A DNA stretch of 64,000 nucleotides from assembly GCA_022842785.1 (NCBI GenBank), contig JALHOW010000004.1:372001-436000 (forward strand), given 5' to 3'. The notes under the pieces were generated by a model. It was not told the DNA's origin. It did no database searches and saw only the letters and a list, made by a program, of their open reading frames with translations. Positions within the stretch are counted from its first letter, which is position 1; each line of letters starts with the position of its first letter. Of the stretch, positions 57,738 to 64,000 are shown in pieces. The position numbers and the translations under genes are program-made. Source of the DNA: Hyphomicrobiaceae bacterium (lineage in GTDB: Bacteria; Pseudomonadota; Alphaproteobacteria; Rhizobiales; Hyphomicrobiaceae).

Positions 57738-57815
57738 CTAGTGTCCCTTTTGATTCCGAAGTTCGCTCGGGACACCAGCATCGAAGTCTGGCGAACTTCG
57801 GAATCGGGACACTAG
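57738..57815. repeat. long palindromic element 2, similar design to element 1
   Basis: The outer arms are CTAGTGTCCC (57738-57747) and GGGACACTAG (57806-57815). The inner arms are GATTCCGAAGTTCGC (57752-57766) and GCGAACTTCGGAATC (57791-57805), with a four-base T bulge on the left. The loop is 24 bases. It ends 70 bases before the thiolase start, so it could also affect that promoter. Confidence 0.9.
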
Positions 57816-57885
57816 GCCTCGCGCGGGCCGCCGCGGCGTGGCATGTTGGCGCCAACAATCCGACATTCCAGGGAAGGAGATGCCC

Positions 57886-59088
57886 ATGCTCGACGCTTAC
57901 ATCTATGACGGCGCACGCACGCCCTTCGGTCGCCATGCCGGAAGCCTCTCGAAGGTCCGGCCGGACGACATGCTCGCGAGCGTCATCAAGGAAGTCGTCG
58001 GCCGCTCATCCTTTGCCCCCGGATCCATCGACGACGTCAATGTCGGCTGCGCGAGCCAGGCCGGCGAGGACAGCCGCTGCATTGCGCGCCACTCCATCCT
58101 GCTCGCGGGCCTGCCCATCGACGTGCCCGGCGCCGTCTTTCAGCGCAATTGCGGCTCGGGCCTCAATGCCATCATCTCCTCGGCGCACGCGATCACCTGC
58201 GGCGAAGGCGATGTGTTCATCGCTGGCGGCGTCGAGAGCATGACGCGCGCGCCCTTCGTCGTCGGCAAGAGCGAACAGGCCTTCGGCAAGGACTTCAAGG
58301 TGTTCGATAGCGCCATCGGCGCCCGCTTCCCCAATCCGAAAATCGAGAAGCAGTTCGGCGCCGACTCCATGCCCGAAACCGCCGACAATCTCGCCCGCGA
58401 CTTCCAGATCTCGCGCGAGGACTGCGATGCCTACGCGATCAAGTCGCAGCAGTCCTATGCCAAGGCCAAGGCCGATGGCTTCTTCACGGGCGAGCTGAGC
58501 GCAATCACCATCCCCGGCACGCGCGGCAAGCCCGATGTGATCATCGCCGAGGACGAGCATCCGCGCCCCGAGACGACACTCGATGGGCTCAAGAAGCTGC
58601 GTCCGCTCTTCGAGGGCGGCGTCACCACAGCCGGCAATGCCTCGGGCATCAACGATGGCGCCGTGGCGCTTCTCCTGGCGAGCCGCAAGGCCGGCGACAA
58701 GGCCGGCGCCAAGCCGATCGCGCGCATCGTTTCGTCGGCTGTCGCGGGCGTGCCGCCGCGCACCATGGGCTTCGGCCCTGTGCCCGCCGCGAAGAAGGCG
58801 CTCGAGCGCGCAGGCCTCGACATCAAGGACATGGACGTCATCGAGATCAACGAGGCTTTCGCGGCACAGGTACTCTCCTGCCTCAAGGGCCTCGACGTCG
58901 ACTTCACGGACAGCCGAGTGAACCCAAATGGCGGCGCGATCGCTCTCGGCCATCCGCTCGGCGCCTCGGGTGGACGCATCGCGCTCACGGCCGCGCGCCA
59001 GCTTCAGCGCACGGGCGGCAAGTATGCGCTTGTCTCCATGTGCATCGGCGTCGGCCAGGGCATCGCCATGGTTATCGAGCGGGCTTGA
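57886..59088 (+). CDS. thiolase, PcaF-like acetyl-CoA C-acyltransferase
   Basis: The 400-residue enzyme has C90-type nucleophile context FQRNCGSGLNAI, a histidine in ALGHPLGASG and a second cysteine in SMCIGVGQG. The pattern resembles beta-ketoadipyl-CoA or 3-ketoacyl-CoA thiolases. The ATG at 57886 follows GGAAGGAG. It stands alone, with palindromic elements upstream and a cloverleaf-like repeat downstream. The preferred acyl group is unknown. Confidence 0.92.
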   Translation: MLDAYIYDGARTPFGRHAGSLSKVRPDDMLASVIKEVVGRSSFAPGSIDDVNVGCASQAGEDSRCIARHSILLAGLPIDVPGAVFQRNCGSGLNAIISSAHAITCGEGDVFIAGGVESMTRAPFVVGKSEQAFGKDFKVFDSAIGARFPNPKIEKQFGADSMPETADNLARDFQISREDCDAYAIKSQQSYAKAKADGFFTGELSAITIPGTRGKPDVIIAEDEHPRPETTLDGLKKLRPLFEGGVTTAGNASGINDGAVALLLASRKAGDKAGAKPIARIVSSAVAGVPPRTMGFGPVPAAKKALERAGLDIKDMDVIEINEAFAAQVLSCLKGLDVDFTDSRVNPNGGAIALGHPLGASGGRIALTAARQLQRTGGKYALVSMCIGVGQGIAMVIERA

Positions 59089-59102
59089 GTTCTTTTTTTC
59101 CT

Positions 59103-59159
59103 GCCGCGGGCTGCCGGGAAGAGGCGCTTCGCCTTCAACCGTGATGCTATGCCCGCGGC
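59103..59159. repeat. single copy of the cloverleaf-like repeat
   Basis: Outer arms are GCCGCGGGC (59103-59111) and GCCCGCGGC (59151-59159), the same as in copy 1 at 8797-8855. The inner part has GGGAAGAGGCGCTTCGCC in place of the first hairpin. It follows a T run (TTCTTTTTTTCC) just like copy 1. It lies between two converging genes and might act as a terminator. Confidence 0.78.
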
Positions 59160-59207
59160 TGCCATGCAGGGGGCGCGTCCCAGGATGCGCGCTCGCTCGC
59201 GAAGCGA

Positions 59208-60314
59208 CTAAGCCTTCGTCCCAAGCCGCCCCGAACCAATGACCGGCGTTGCGTCCGCATCGAGCGGCCAGCGGGCACGCGCGGCGAAATCGAGTGCGTT
59301 CGTATTGTTGCGCGCGAGGTGCTCGGCGCCGGCCCATGCGACCATTGCGGCGTTGTCCGTGCAAAGCGCGATCGGCGGGATCGAGAGACGCACGCTCTCG
59401 CGCGCTGCGAGTTCTGCGAGCCCGCCGCGCAGACGCTGGTTCGCCGCAACGCCGCCGGCCACGACCAACACATCGGCCGCCGCGCGCGTACGCGCAATAC
59501 GCAGCGCCGTCCGCGTGCGATCGACGACAGCATCGACGACGGCTTGCTCGAAGGAGGCGCAGAGGTCGGCGACGCCCTGATCGTCGAGCGGCGCGGCAGC
59601 CTGCGCCGCCAGACGCACAGCCGTCTTGAGACCGGCGAACGAGAAGTGTGGTTCAGGCCGGCCGAGCATGGGGCGCGGCAAGTTGAACCGATCCGCGCGA
59701 CCGCCATGCGCGGCCTTCTCCACCGAGGGGCCACCCGGTTGGGGAAGGCCGAGCAGCTTCGCGGTCTTATCGAAGGCCTCGCCGAGCGCGTCGTCGATCG
59801 TTGTGCCGAGGCGCACGTACCGGCCCACATCCTCGATGAGAAGGAGCTGCGTATGCCCGCCGGAAACGAGCAAAAGCAAATAAGGCGGCTTCAGATCCTC
59901 CGTCAGCCCAGGCGTGAGCGCATGCGCTTCGAGATGGTTCGCGGCAATAAAGGGCAGGTCATGGACGAGCGCGATGGCCTTGGCCTCGGTCAACCCGACC
60001 AGCACGCCACCGATCAGGCCAGGCCCTCCCGTCGCCGCGACGGCCGACAGGTCGCTAAAATCGATACCCGCCTCGCGCAGGGCATCAGCGATGATCTCGT
60101 CGAGGCATTCGACATGCGCCCGTGCCGCGATCTCTGGGACGACGCCGCCATAGGGTCTATGCTGCTCCCACTGCGAGCGAACCACGCTGGAGAGGATCCG
60201 GCCCTGCCCATCAGCCGTACGCGCAACGACGGCTGCGGCGGTTTCGTCGCAGCTCGTTTCGATACCGAGAACGAGTTGGGTCCGCCCCTCATGGGTCGCC
60301 GGATAGTCGTTCAC
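59208..60314 (-). CDS. tsaD: tRNA N6-threonylcarbamoyladenosine transferase TsaD
   Basis: The 368-residue protein transfers the threonylcarbamoyl group to A37 of ANN-decoding tRNAs, together with TsaB and TsaE. It starts near [16 protein letters not shown], has the metal-binding HLEAHALTP motif, and the ATPase [13 protein letters not shown] segment. The GTG at 60314 is favoured since AGG lies upstream and it gives the usual length; an ATG at 60362 would add 16 nonconserved residues. It is divergent from hemC. Confidence 0.95.
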   Translation of the reverse strand: MNDYPATHEGRTQLVLGIETSCDETAAAVVARTADGQGRILSSVVRSQWEQHRPYGGVVPEIAARAHVECLDEIIADALREAGIDFSDLSAVAATGGPGLIGGVLVGLTEAKAIALVHDLPFIAANHLEAHALTPGLTEDLKPPYLLLLVSGGHTQLLLIEDVGRYVRLGTTIDDALGEAFDKTAKLLGLPQPGGPSVEKAAHGGRADRFNLPRPMLGRPEPHFSFAGLKTAVRLAAQAAAPLDDQGVADLCASFEQAVVDAVVDRTRTALRIARTRAAADVLVVAGGVAANQRLRGGLAELAARESVRLSIPPIALCTDNAAMVAWAGAEHLARNNTNALDFAARARWPLDADATPVIGSGRLGTKA

Positions 60315-60385
60315 TCGAGCCTGCCGATGGAAGCATTTGCATCGCGCGCCGCGGGCAGGCATAGACTGCCGGCGCGGCGCCTCTC

Positions 60386-61348
60386 ATGCGCGCTCCGGTA
60401 GCATCGACCGAGGACAACTTGCAACAACCGCGGCTCCGCATCGGCACTCGTGGCTCCGGTCTGGCGCTTGCCCAGGCGCGGCAGGTCCAGCGTCTGCTGA
60501 TCGCGGCTCATGGCTTCGACGAGAGCGAAATCGAGATCGTCGTGATCCGCACGACGGGCGACCGCATCCAGGACCGGCCGTTGAGCGAGGCGGGCGGCAA
60601 GGGCCTCTTCACCAAGGAGATCGAGGAGGGTCTGCTGGACGGATCGCTCGACCTCGCCGTACACTCCATGAAGGACATGCCGACGGCACTGCCCGACGGC
60701 CTGACCATCTCAGCCATGCTGCCGCGCGAGGACGTGCGCGACGCCTTCATCAGTGTGAAGTGGGCGAGCCTGGACGCGCTGCCGCAGAGCGCGGTGGTGG
60801 GGTCGTCGTCATTGAGACGCCAGGCACAGCTTCGTCGCGCGCGGCCGGATCTTCAGGTCGTGACCTATCGCGGCAATGTCGAGACACGCCTTCGCAAGCT
60901 CGGCGAGGGTGTCGTCGATGCGACGCTGCTTGCCGTCGCGGGCCTCAACCGCCTCGGACTTGCGGACCGCATCACGGCCGCCATTCCCGATGATGTCATG
61001 CTGCCCGCCGTCGCGCAGGGCGCCATCGGCATCGAGTGCCGCTTCGACGACGAGGACACGCACGCACTGCTCAGCTCCCTCAATGATCCGGCGACCTCGC
61101 TTTGCGTAACGGCCGAGCGCGCATTCCTGGCGCGCCTCGAAGGCTCGTGCCGCACGCCGATCGCAGGGCTCGGCACGCTCAGCGGCAATTCATTCACATT
61201 CCGAGGTGAGATCCTCACGCCGGACGGCAAGGAAAGCCACGCGACGCGCCGCAACGGTTCGCCCGCCGCCGCTGTCCAGCTCGCGACCGAGGCCGCGGAG
61301 GAGCTGCTCGCGCAGGCTGGCCCCGGCTTCTTCGGAGCGCACGGCTGA
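60386..61348 (+). CDS. hemC: hydroxymethylbilane synthase (porphobilinogen deaminase)
   Basis: The 320-residue enzyme links four porphobilinogens into hydroxymethylbilane. It has RIGTRGSGLALAQARQV, HSMKDMP, SSLRRQAQL, and the dipyrromethane-cofactor cysteine C255 in LEGSCRTPIAG. The stop overlaps the hemD start (TGATG-type, one base), so the two are coupled. It is divergent from tsaD over a short shared region of about 70 bases. Confidence 0.97.
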   Translation: MRAPVASTEDNLQQPRLRIGTRGSGLALAQARQVQRLLIAAHGFDESEIEIVVIRTTGDRIQDRPLSEAGGKGLFTKEIEEGLLDGSLDLAVHSMKDMPTALPDGLTISAMLPREDVRDAFISVKWASLDALPQSAVVGSSSLRRQAQLRRARPDLQVVTYRGNVETRLRKLGEGVVDATLLAVAGLNRLGLADRITAAIPDDVMLPAVAQGAIGIECRFDDEDTHALLSSLNDPATSLCVTAERAFLARLEGSCRTPIAGLGTLSGNSFTFRGEILTPDGKESHATRRNGSPAAAVQLATEAAEELLAQAGPGFFGAHG

Positions 61349-62094
61349 TGTTCTTCCTGGTGACGCGACCAGAACCCGAGGGCACGAAGCTCAAGGGCAT
61401 GCTCGAGGATCTCGGGCACGAGGCGGTCGTCGAGTCGCTGATGGAAGCCGAGCTGCTGCCGGAAGCCATCGACGATCTCAATGGCGTCACGGCGCTCATC
61501 GCGACGAGCCGGAATGCGCTCCGGGCCCTCGCGCAATCTTCTTATCTGCATGATGCGCTGGCCATCCCGCTCTTCGCCGTTGGTCAGGGCACGGCGGAGA
61601 TTGCGCGCGACCTCGGATTCGAGCGCATTGCCATCGGCCCCGGATCGGTGAGCGGGTTCGCCGCGGCCATAGCCGGCACGCTCGATCCGGCCGACGGGTT
61701 GATCCTGCATCTGGCCGGTGATGCCCTGGCCGGCGACCTGGCCGGGGAGCTCGAGGAGCTTGGATTTCGCGTGCTGCAGCCTGTCGTCTATCGTATGAAA
61801 GCGGCGGAGGCCCTAGGCGAGGGCACGCGGGAGGCGATCGGCGAGGGCGCGATCGACGGTGTGGTGTTGATGTCGCCGCGCACAGCGCGCATCTACGCCG
61901 GCCTGATCAAGCGCCATGGTCTGGCGGACGCTGCCGCGGAGATCGTCCACGTATGCCTCTCGGATGCCATCGCCCGCAGCCTCGCGCCGATCGGAGACGT
62001 GCCGGTCGAGATTGCGGAGAAGCCGACGTTGAATGCTATTCTCCAGTTGATCGAACAGGTTGCAGATAGATTGGACAATCAGAAATTTACTTAA
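61348..62094 (+). CDS. hemD: uroporphyrinogen-III synthase
   Basis: The 248-residue enzyme closes hydroxymethylbilane to uroporphyrinogen III. It begins MFFLVTRPEPEGTKL and has the two-domain HemD pattern: ALIATSRNALRAL, LFAVGQGTAEIARDLGF, LHLAGDALAGDLAGELEELG. Sequence conservation in HemD is low, but its place between hemC and a Mic60-like gene settles it. It overlaps hemC by one base. Confidence 0.93.
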   Translation: MFFLVTRPEPEGTKLKGMLEDLGHEAVVESLMEAELLPEAIDDLNGVTALIATSRNALRALAQSSYLHDALAIPLFAVGQGTAEIARDLGFERIAIGPGSVSGFAAAIAGTLDPADGLILHLAGDALAGDLAGELEELGFRVLQPVVYRMKAAEALGEGTREAIGEGAIDGVVLMSPRTARIYAGLIKRHGLADAAAEIVHVCLSDAIARSLAPIGDVPVEIAEKPTLNAILQLIEQVADRLDNQKFT

Positions 62095-62189
62095 CACACT
62101 TGAGACCATTTTCAGACGCGATTGACTAAGCGCATGTCTCGCGATGACCGACCGGGTCTAGTATCGCGTAGCGGAAGGATGAGGCGGCG

Positions 62190-63878
62190 ATGACGAACGG
62201 CACGCAGGGTTCAGGTCCGAAGCGGCCGCACGCGACGATCGAAGGCAAGGCGACCGAGATCAAACCGGAGCCGGCGAAGCCAGCAACGACCAGTGCGGCG
62301 AGCCCATCGACGGATCAGCGCGCGGCGGCAGAAAAGGTCGCCGGTGCCGCGGCGAGTGTCGCCGCCGATAGCAAGAAGACAGAGGCGCCGAAGGCTGCCG
62401 CTGCCTCCGCGTCGAGTGCATCAACCTCATCTGCAAGCAAGGCAAGCGCTGCGCCCCCGCCGCCGGCCAAGTCCGGAGGTTTCGGCTCGATCGTTTCGCA
62501 CACGGTTGCCGGCGTCGTCGGTGGTGCGCTCGTGCTCCTGGCGGGGCCGCTGCTCGGCCTTGGCGGGCCGGACACATCCAAGGTCGCGCCCGAAGTCGGA
62601 CGGCGCCTCGCCACCCTGGAAGATGCCGCGCGCAAGGCTGCTCAGCCCGTTGTGTCGCCCGAGATCGCCAAGCGGCTCGCCGGATTGGAGCAGGGCGTCG
62701 ATCAGCTCAAGGGCATCACCGCCGCCATCCCGAGCCTCGGCGAAGGACAGGTGCGGCTCGACGGCGAGGCCAAGGCAATCAAGGATCAACTCGCCAGCCG
62801 TACCGGCCCCGGCAGTGACGCCGAGCGGCTCGCGCGCATGGAGGAGCGGCTCTCAGCACTCGCGGCTGCAGCGCTCGCTGATCCCAAGGGTGCCGGACCG
62901 ATCCCGCAGCTCGCACAAATCACCGGGCGCATCGCCGATCTCGAGACGGCGCTCACCAATCGCCTCGCCGCTGCGCGTCGCGACATGGGAACGGAGATCG
63001 AGAGCAAGCTCGCCTCGACGGCCGAAGCAGCCGAAGCCGCGCGCTCGGGCACACAGCGCATCGACCGCGAAGTGACGACACTCAAATCCGATGTTACCCG
63101 CACGACCCAGCGCGTGGATCAGCTGAAGGGTGACAGCGATCGTCTCACGGAGGTCGCACGCTCGGCTCAGGACGAGATCGCCACGCTCAAGACCGCGCTC
63201 GACACGCTCCGGCGCGAGACAGCAAAGCCTGCCGATGTCAGCGCCGCCGTCGCTCCGGCCGCCGCGCGCCTCGCCAAGCTCGAAGGCAGCGTCACGGAAG
63301 TATTGAAGGCCGAAGCCGACCGGCAAAGCAATGCCGAGCGCATCGTGCTCTCGCTGGAGCTCGGCAATCTCAAGCGCGCCATCGACCGCGGCGGCGCCTT
63401 TACGGCCGAGCTTGCGGAGGTCCGTAAAGTTGCGGGCAACCGCCTCGATCTCTCGGTGCTGCAGCGCTACCAGGACGATGGCCTGCCGACGATTGCGGAT
63501 CTGGCGCGCCAGTTCCGCCCGCTCACCGGCGCGATCATCGACGCCGATGCCGAGCGCCAGGATGCTTCCGTTGTGGATCGCCTCGTGTCAGGCGCCCGCA
63601 CCATCGTGCGCGTCCGCAAGCTCACACCCGAGGCCGACGACACCTCCGTCGAGGCCACCGTTGCGCGCATGGAAAGCGCGCTCAATGACGGCCGCCTCGC
63701 CGATGTCATGCGCCACGCCAAGACGCTGCCGGCTAAGAGCGTGACCGGCCCGACGCGGGCATGGCTCGACAAAGTCGCGGCACGACAGTCCGTCGAAGAA
63801 GCCATCGTCAACATCGATCGCCAGCTCAAGTCGTCACTCGGGGCTACAGCGCCCGCGGCGAAGGATGCCAAGCAATGA
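62190..63878 (+). CDS. alphaproteobacterial mitofilin/Mic60 homologue
   Basis: The 562-residue membrane protein has a long Ala/Lys/Pro-rich N-terminal part (1-95), one membrane anchor (about 100-125), a long coiled coil (about 140-440) and a C-terminal mitofilin-like domain (VLQRYQDDGLPTIADLARQF to DKVAARQSVEEAI). In mitochondria Mic60 shapes cristae; in alphaproteobacteria it is linked to intracytoplasmic membranes. The place after hemD and before hemY is the published context. The next gene overlaps by four bases (ATGA). Confidence 0.88.
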   Translation: MTNGTQGSGPKRPHATIEGKATEIKPEPAKPATTSAASPSTDQRAAAEKVAGAAASVAADSKKTEAPKAAAASASSASTSSASKASAAPPPPAKSGGFGSIVSHTVAGVVGGALVLLAGPLLGLGGPDTSKVAPEVGRRLATLEDAARKAAQPVVSPEIAKRLAGLEQGVDQLKGITAAIPSLGEGQVRLDGEAKAIKDQLASRTGPGSDAERLARMEERLSALAAAALADPKGAGPIPQLAQITGRIADLETALTNRLAAARRDMGTEIESKLASTAEAAEAARSGTQRIDREVTTLKSDVTRTTQRVDQLKGDSDRLTEVARSAQDEIATLKTALDTLRRETAKPADVSAAVAPAAARLAKLEGSVTEVLKAEADRQSNAERIVLSLELGNLKRAIDRGGAFTAELAEVRKVAGNRLDLSVLQRYQDDGLPTIADLARQFRPLTGAIIDADAERQDASVVDRLVSGARTIVRVRKLTPEADDTSVEATVARMESALNDGRLADVMRHAKTLPAKSVTGPTRAWLDKVAARQSVEEAIVNIDRQLKSSLGATAPAAKDAKQ

Positions 63879-64000
63879 TCCGCCTCATCCTGTATCTCGT
63901 TGGCGTCGGCCTGCTCGCGACCGGTCTTGCCTGGCTCGCGGATCGTCCTGGTCAGATGGTTCTCGTCTGGCAGGGCTATGAGATCGAAACGACGGTCTTC
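63875..64000 (+). CDS. hemY: HemY N-terminal domain protein, truncated by the window
   Basis: Only the first 42 residues are in the window: MIRLILYLVGVGLLATGLAW is a membrane anchor, followed by the ADRPGQMVLVWQGYEIET segment typical of the HemY N-terminal (porphyrin-associated, TPR-containing) family. This is the proteobacterial HemY of the hemCDXY cluster, not the Gram-positive coproporphyrinogen oxidase. It overlaps the Mic60-like gene as ATGA. The rest lies beyond the window. Confidence 0.85.
   Translation, partial: MIRLILYLVGVGLLATGLAWLADRPGQMVLVWQGYEIETTVF

Overview
This 64 kb window is ordinary chromosomal DNA of a high-GC alphaproteobacterium, most probably of the order Hyphomicrobiales (Rhizobiales). 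The evidence is an NDUFA12-type complex I accessory gene beside a DUF2155 gene, alphaproteobacterial DUF2794 and DUF4169 genes, an RpoD with a long acidic N-terminal part, a DnaG with a degenerate zinc finger, and a hemC-hemD-Mic60-hemY cluster. The genus cannot be fixed from the window. I see no phage, plasmid, transposase, CRISPR array, rRNA or tRNA gene.

Layout: 1-4.6 kb carries an M16 peptidase (cut by the window edge), thrC, a PLP dehydratase and an MFS exporter. 4.8-8.7 kb has a secreted nuclease, rpsO-pnp and a small basic protein, followed by a tandem array of palindromic repeats. 9-17.3 kb (minus strand) has a small membrane protein with an MHS-type transporter, a detached murE-murF pair, and a thiolase/SDR/glutamine amidotransferase operon. 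17.5-27.4 kb is a lipid region: an acyl-CoA ligase, then divergently a dedicated acyl carrier protein, a ketoacyl synthase, an SDR, two acyl-CoA dehydrogenases and a hydratase/dehydrogenase fusion. 27.4-32.2 kb holds complex I NDUFA12, UPF0047, a TerC protein and several small metal-related or envelope proteins. 32.3-36.5 kb is rpoD and dnaG. 36.8-43.7 kb contains a MoeA/MobA-like fusion, a UxaA-family dehydratase, a PaaK-like ligase and an orphan amino-acid-type binding protein. 43.8-47.5 kb has a stand-alone receiver and the polyhydroxybutyrate genes phaA-phaB with divergent phaR. 47.5-54 kb has small conserved proteins, an orphan TAXI binding protein, yidD with an Fe-S scaffold gene, folE and hisI. 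54-59 kb is an IclR/XdhC/SLC13/thiolase group. 59-64 kb is tsaD and the haem cluster, cut by the window edge in hemY.

How the genes work together: the strongest theme is acyl-CoA metabolism. Three thiolases, two CoA ligases, a PimC/PimD-like dehydrogenase pair, a PimF-like fusion and phaA-phaB-phaR link beta-oxidation to carbon storage. The ACP and ketoacyl synthase next to the oxidation genes are the least expected part and the best candidate for an undescribed pathway. The non-coding DNA is also notable: a cloverleaf-like repeat family at about 8.8 and 59.1 kb, and two long palindromes of matching design at 57.65-57.82 kb.
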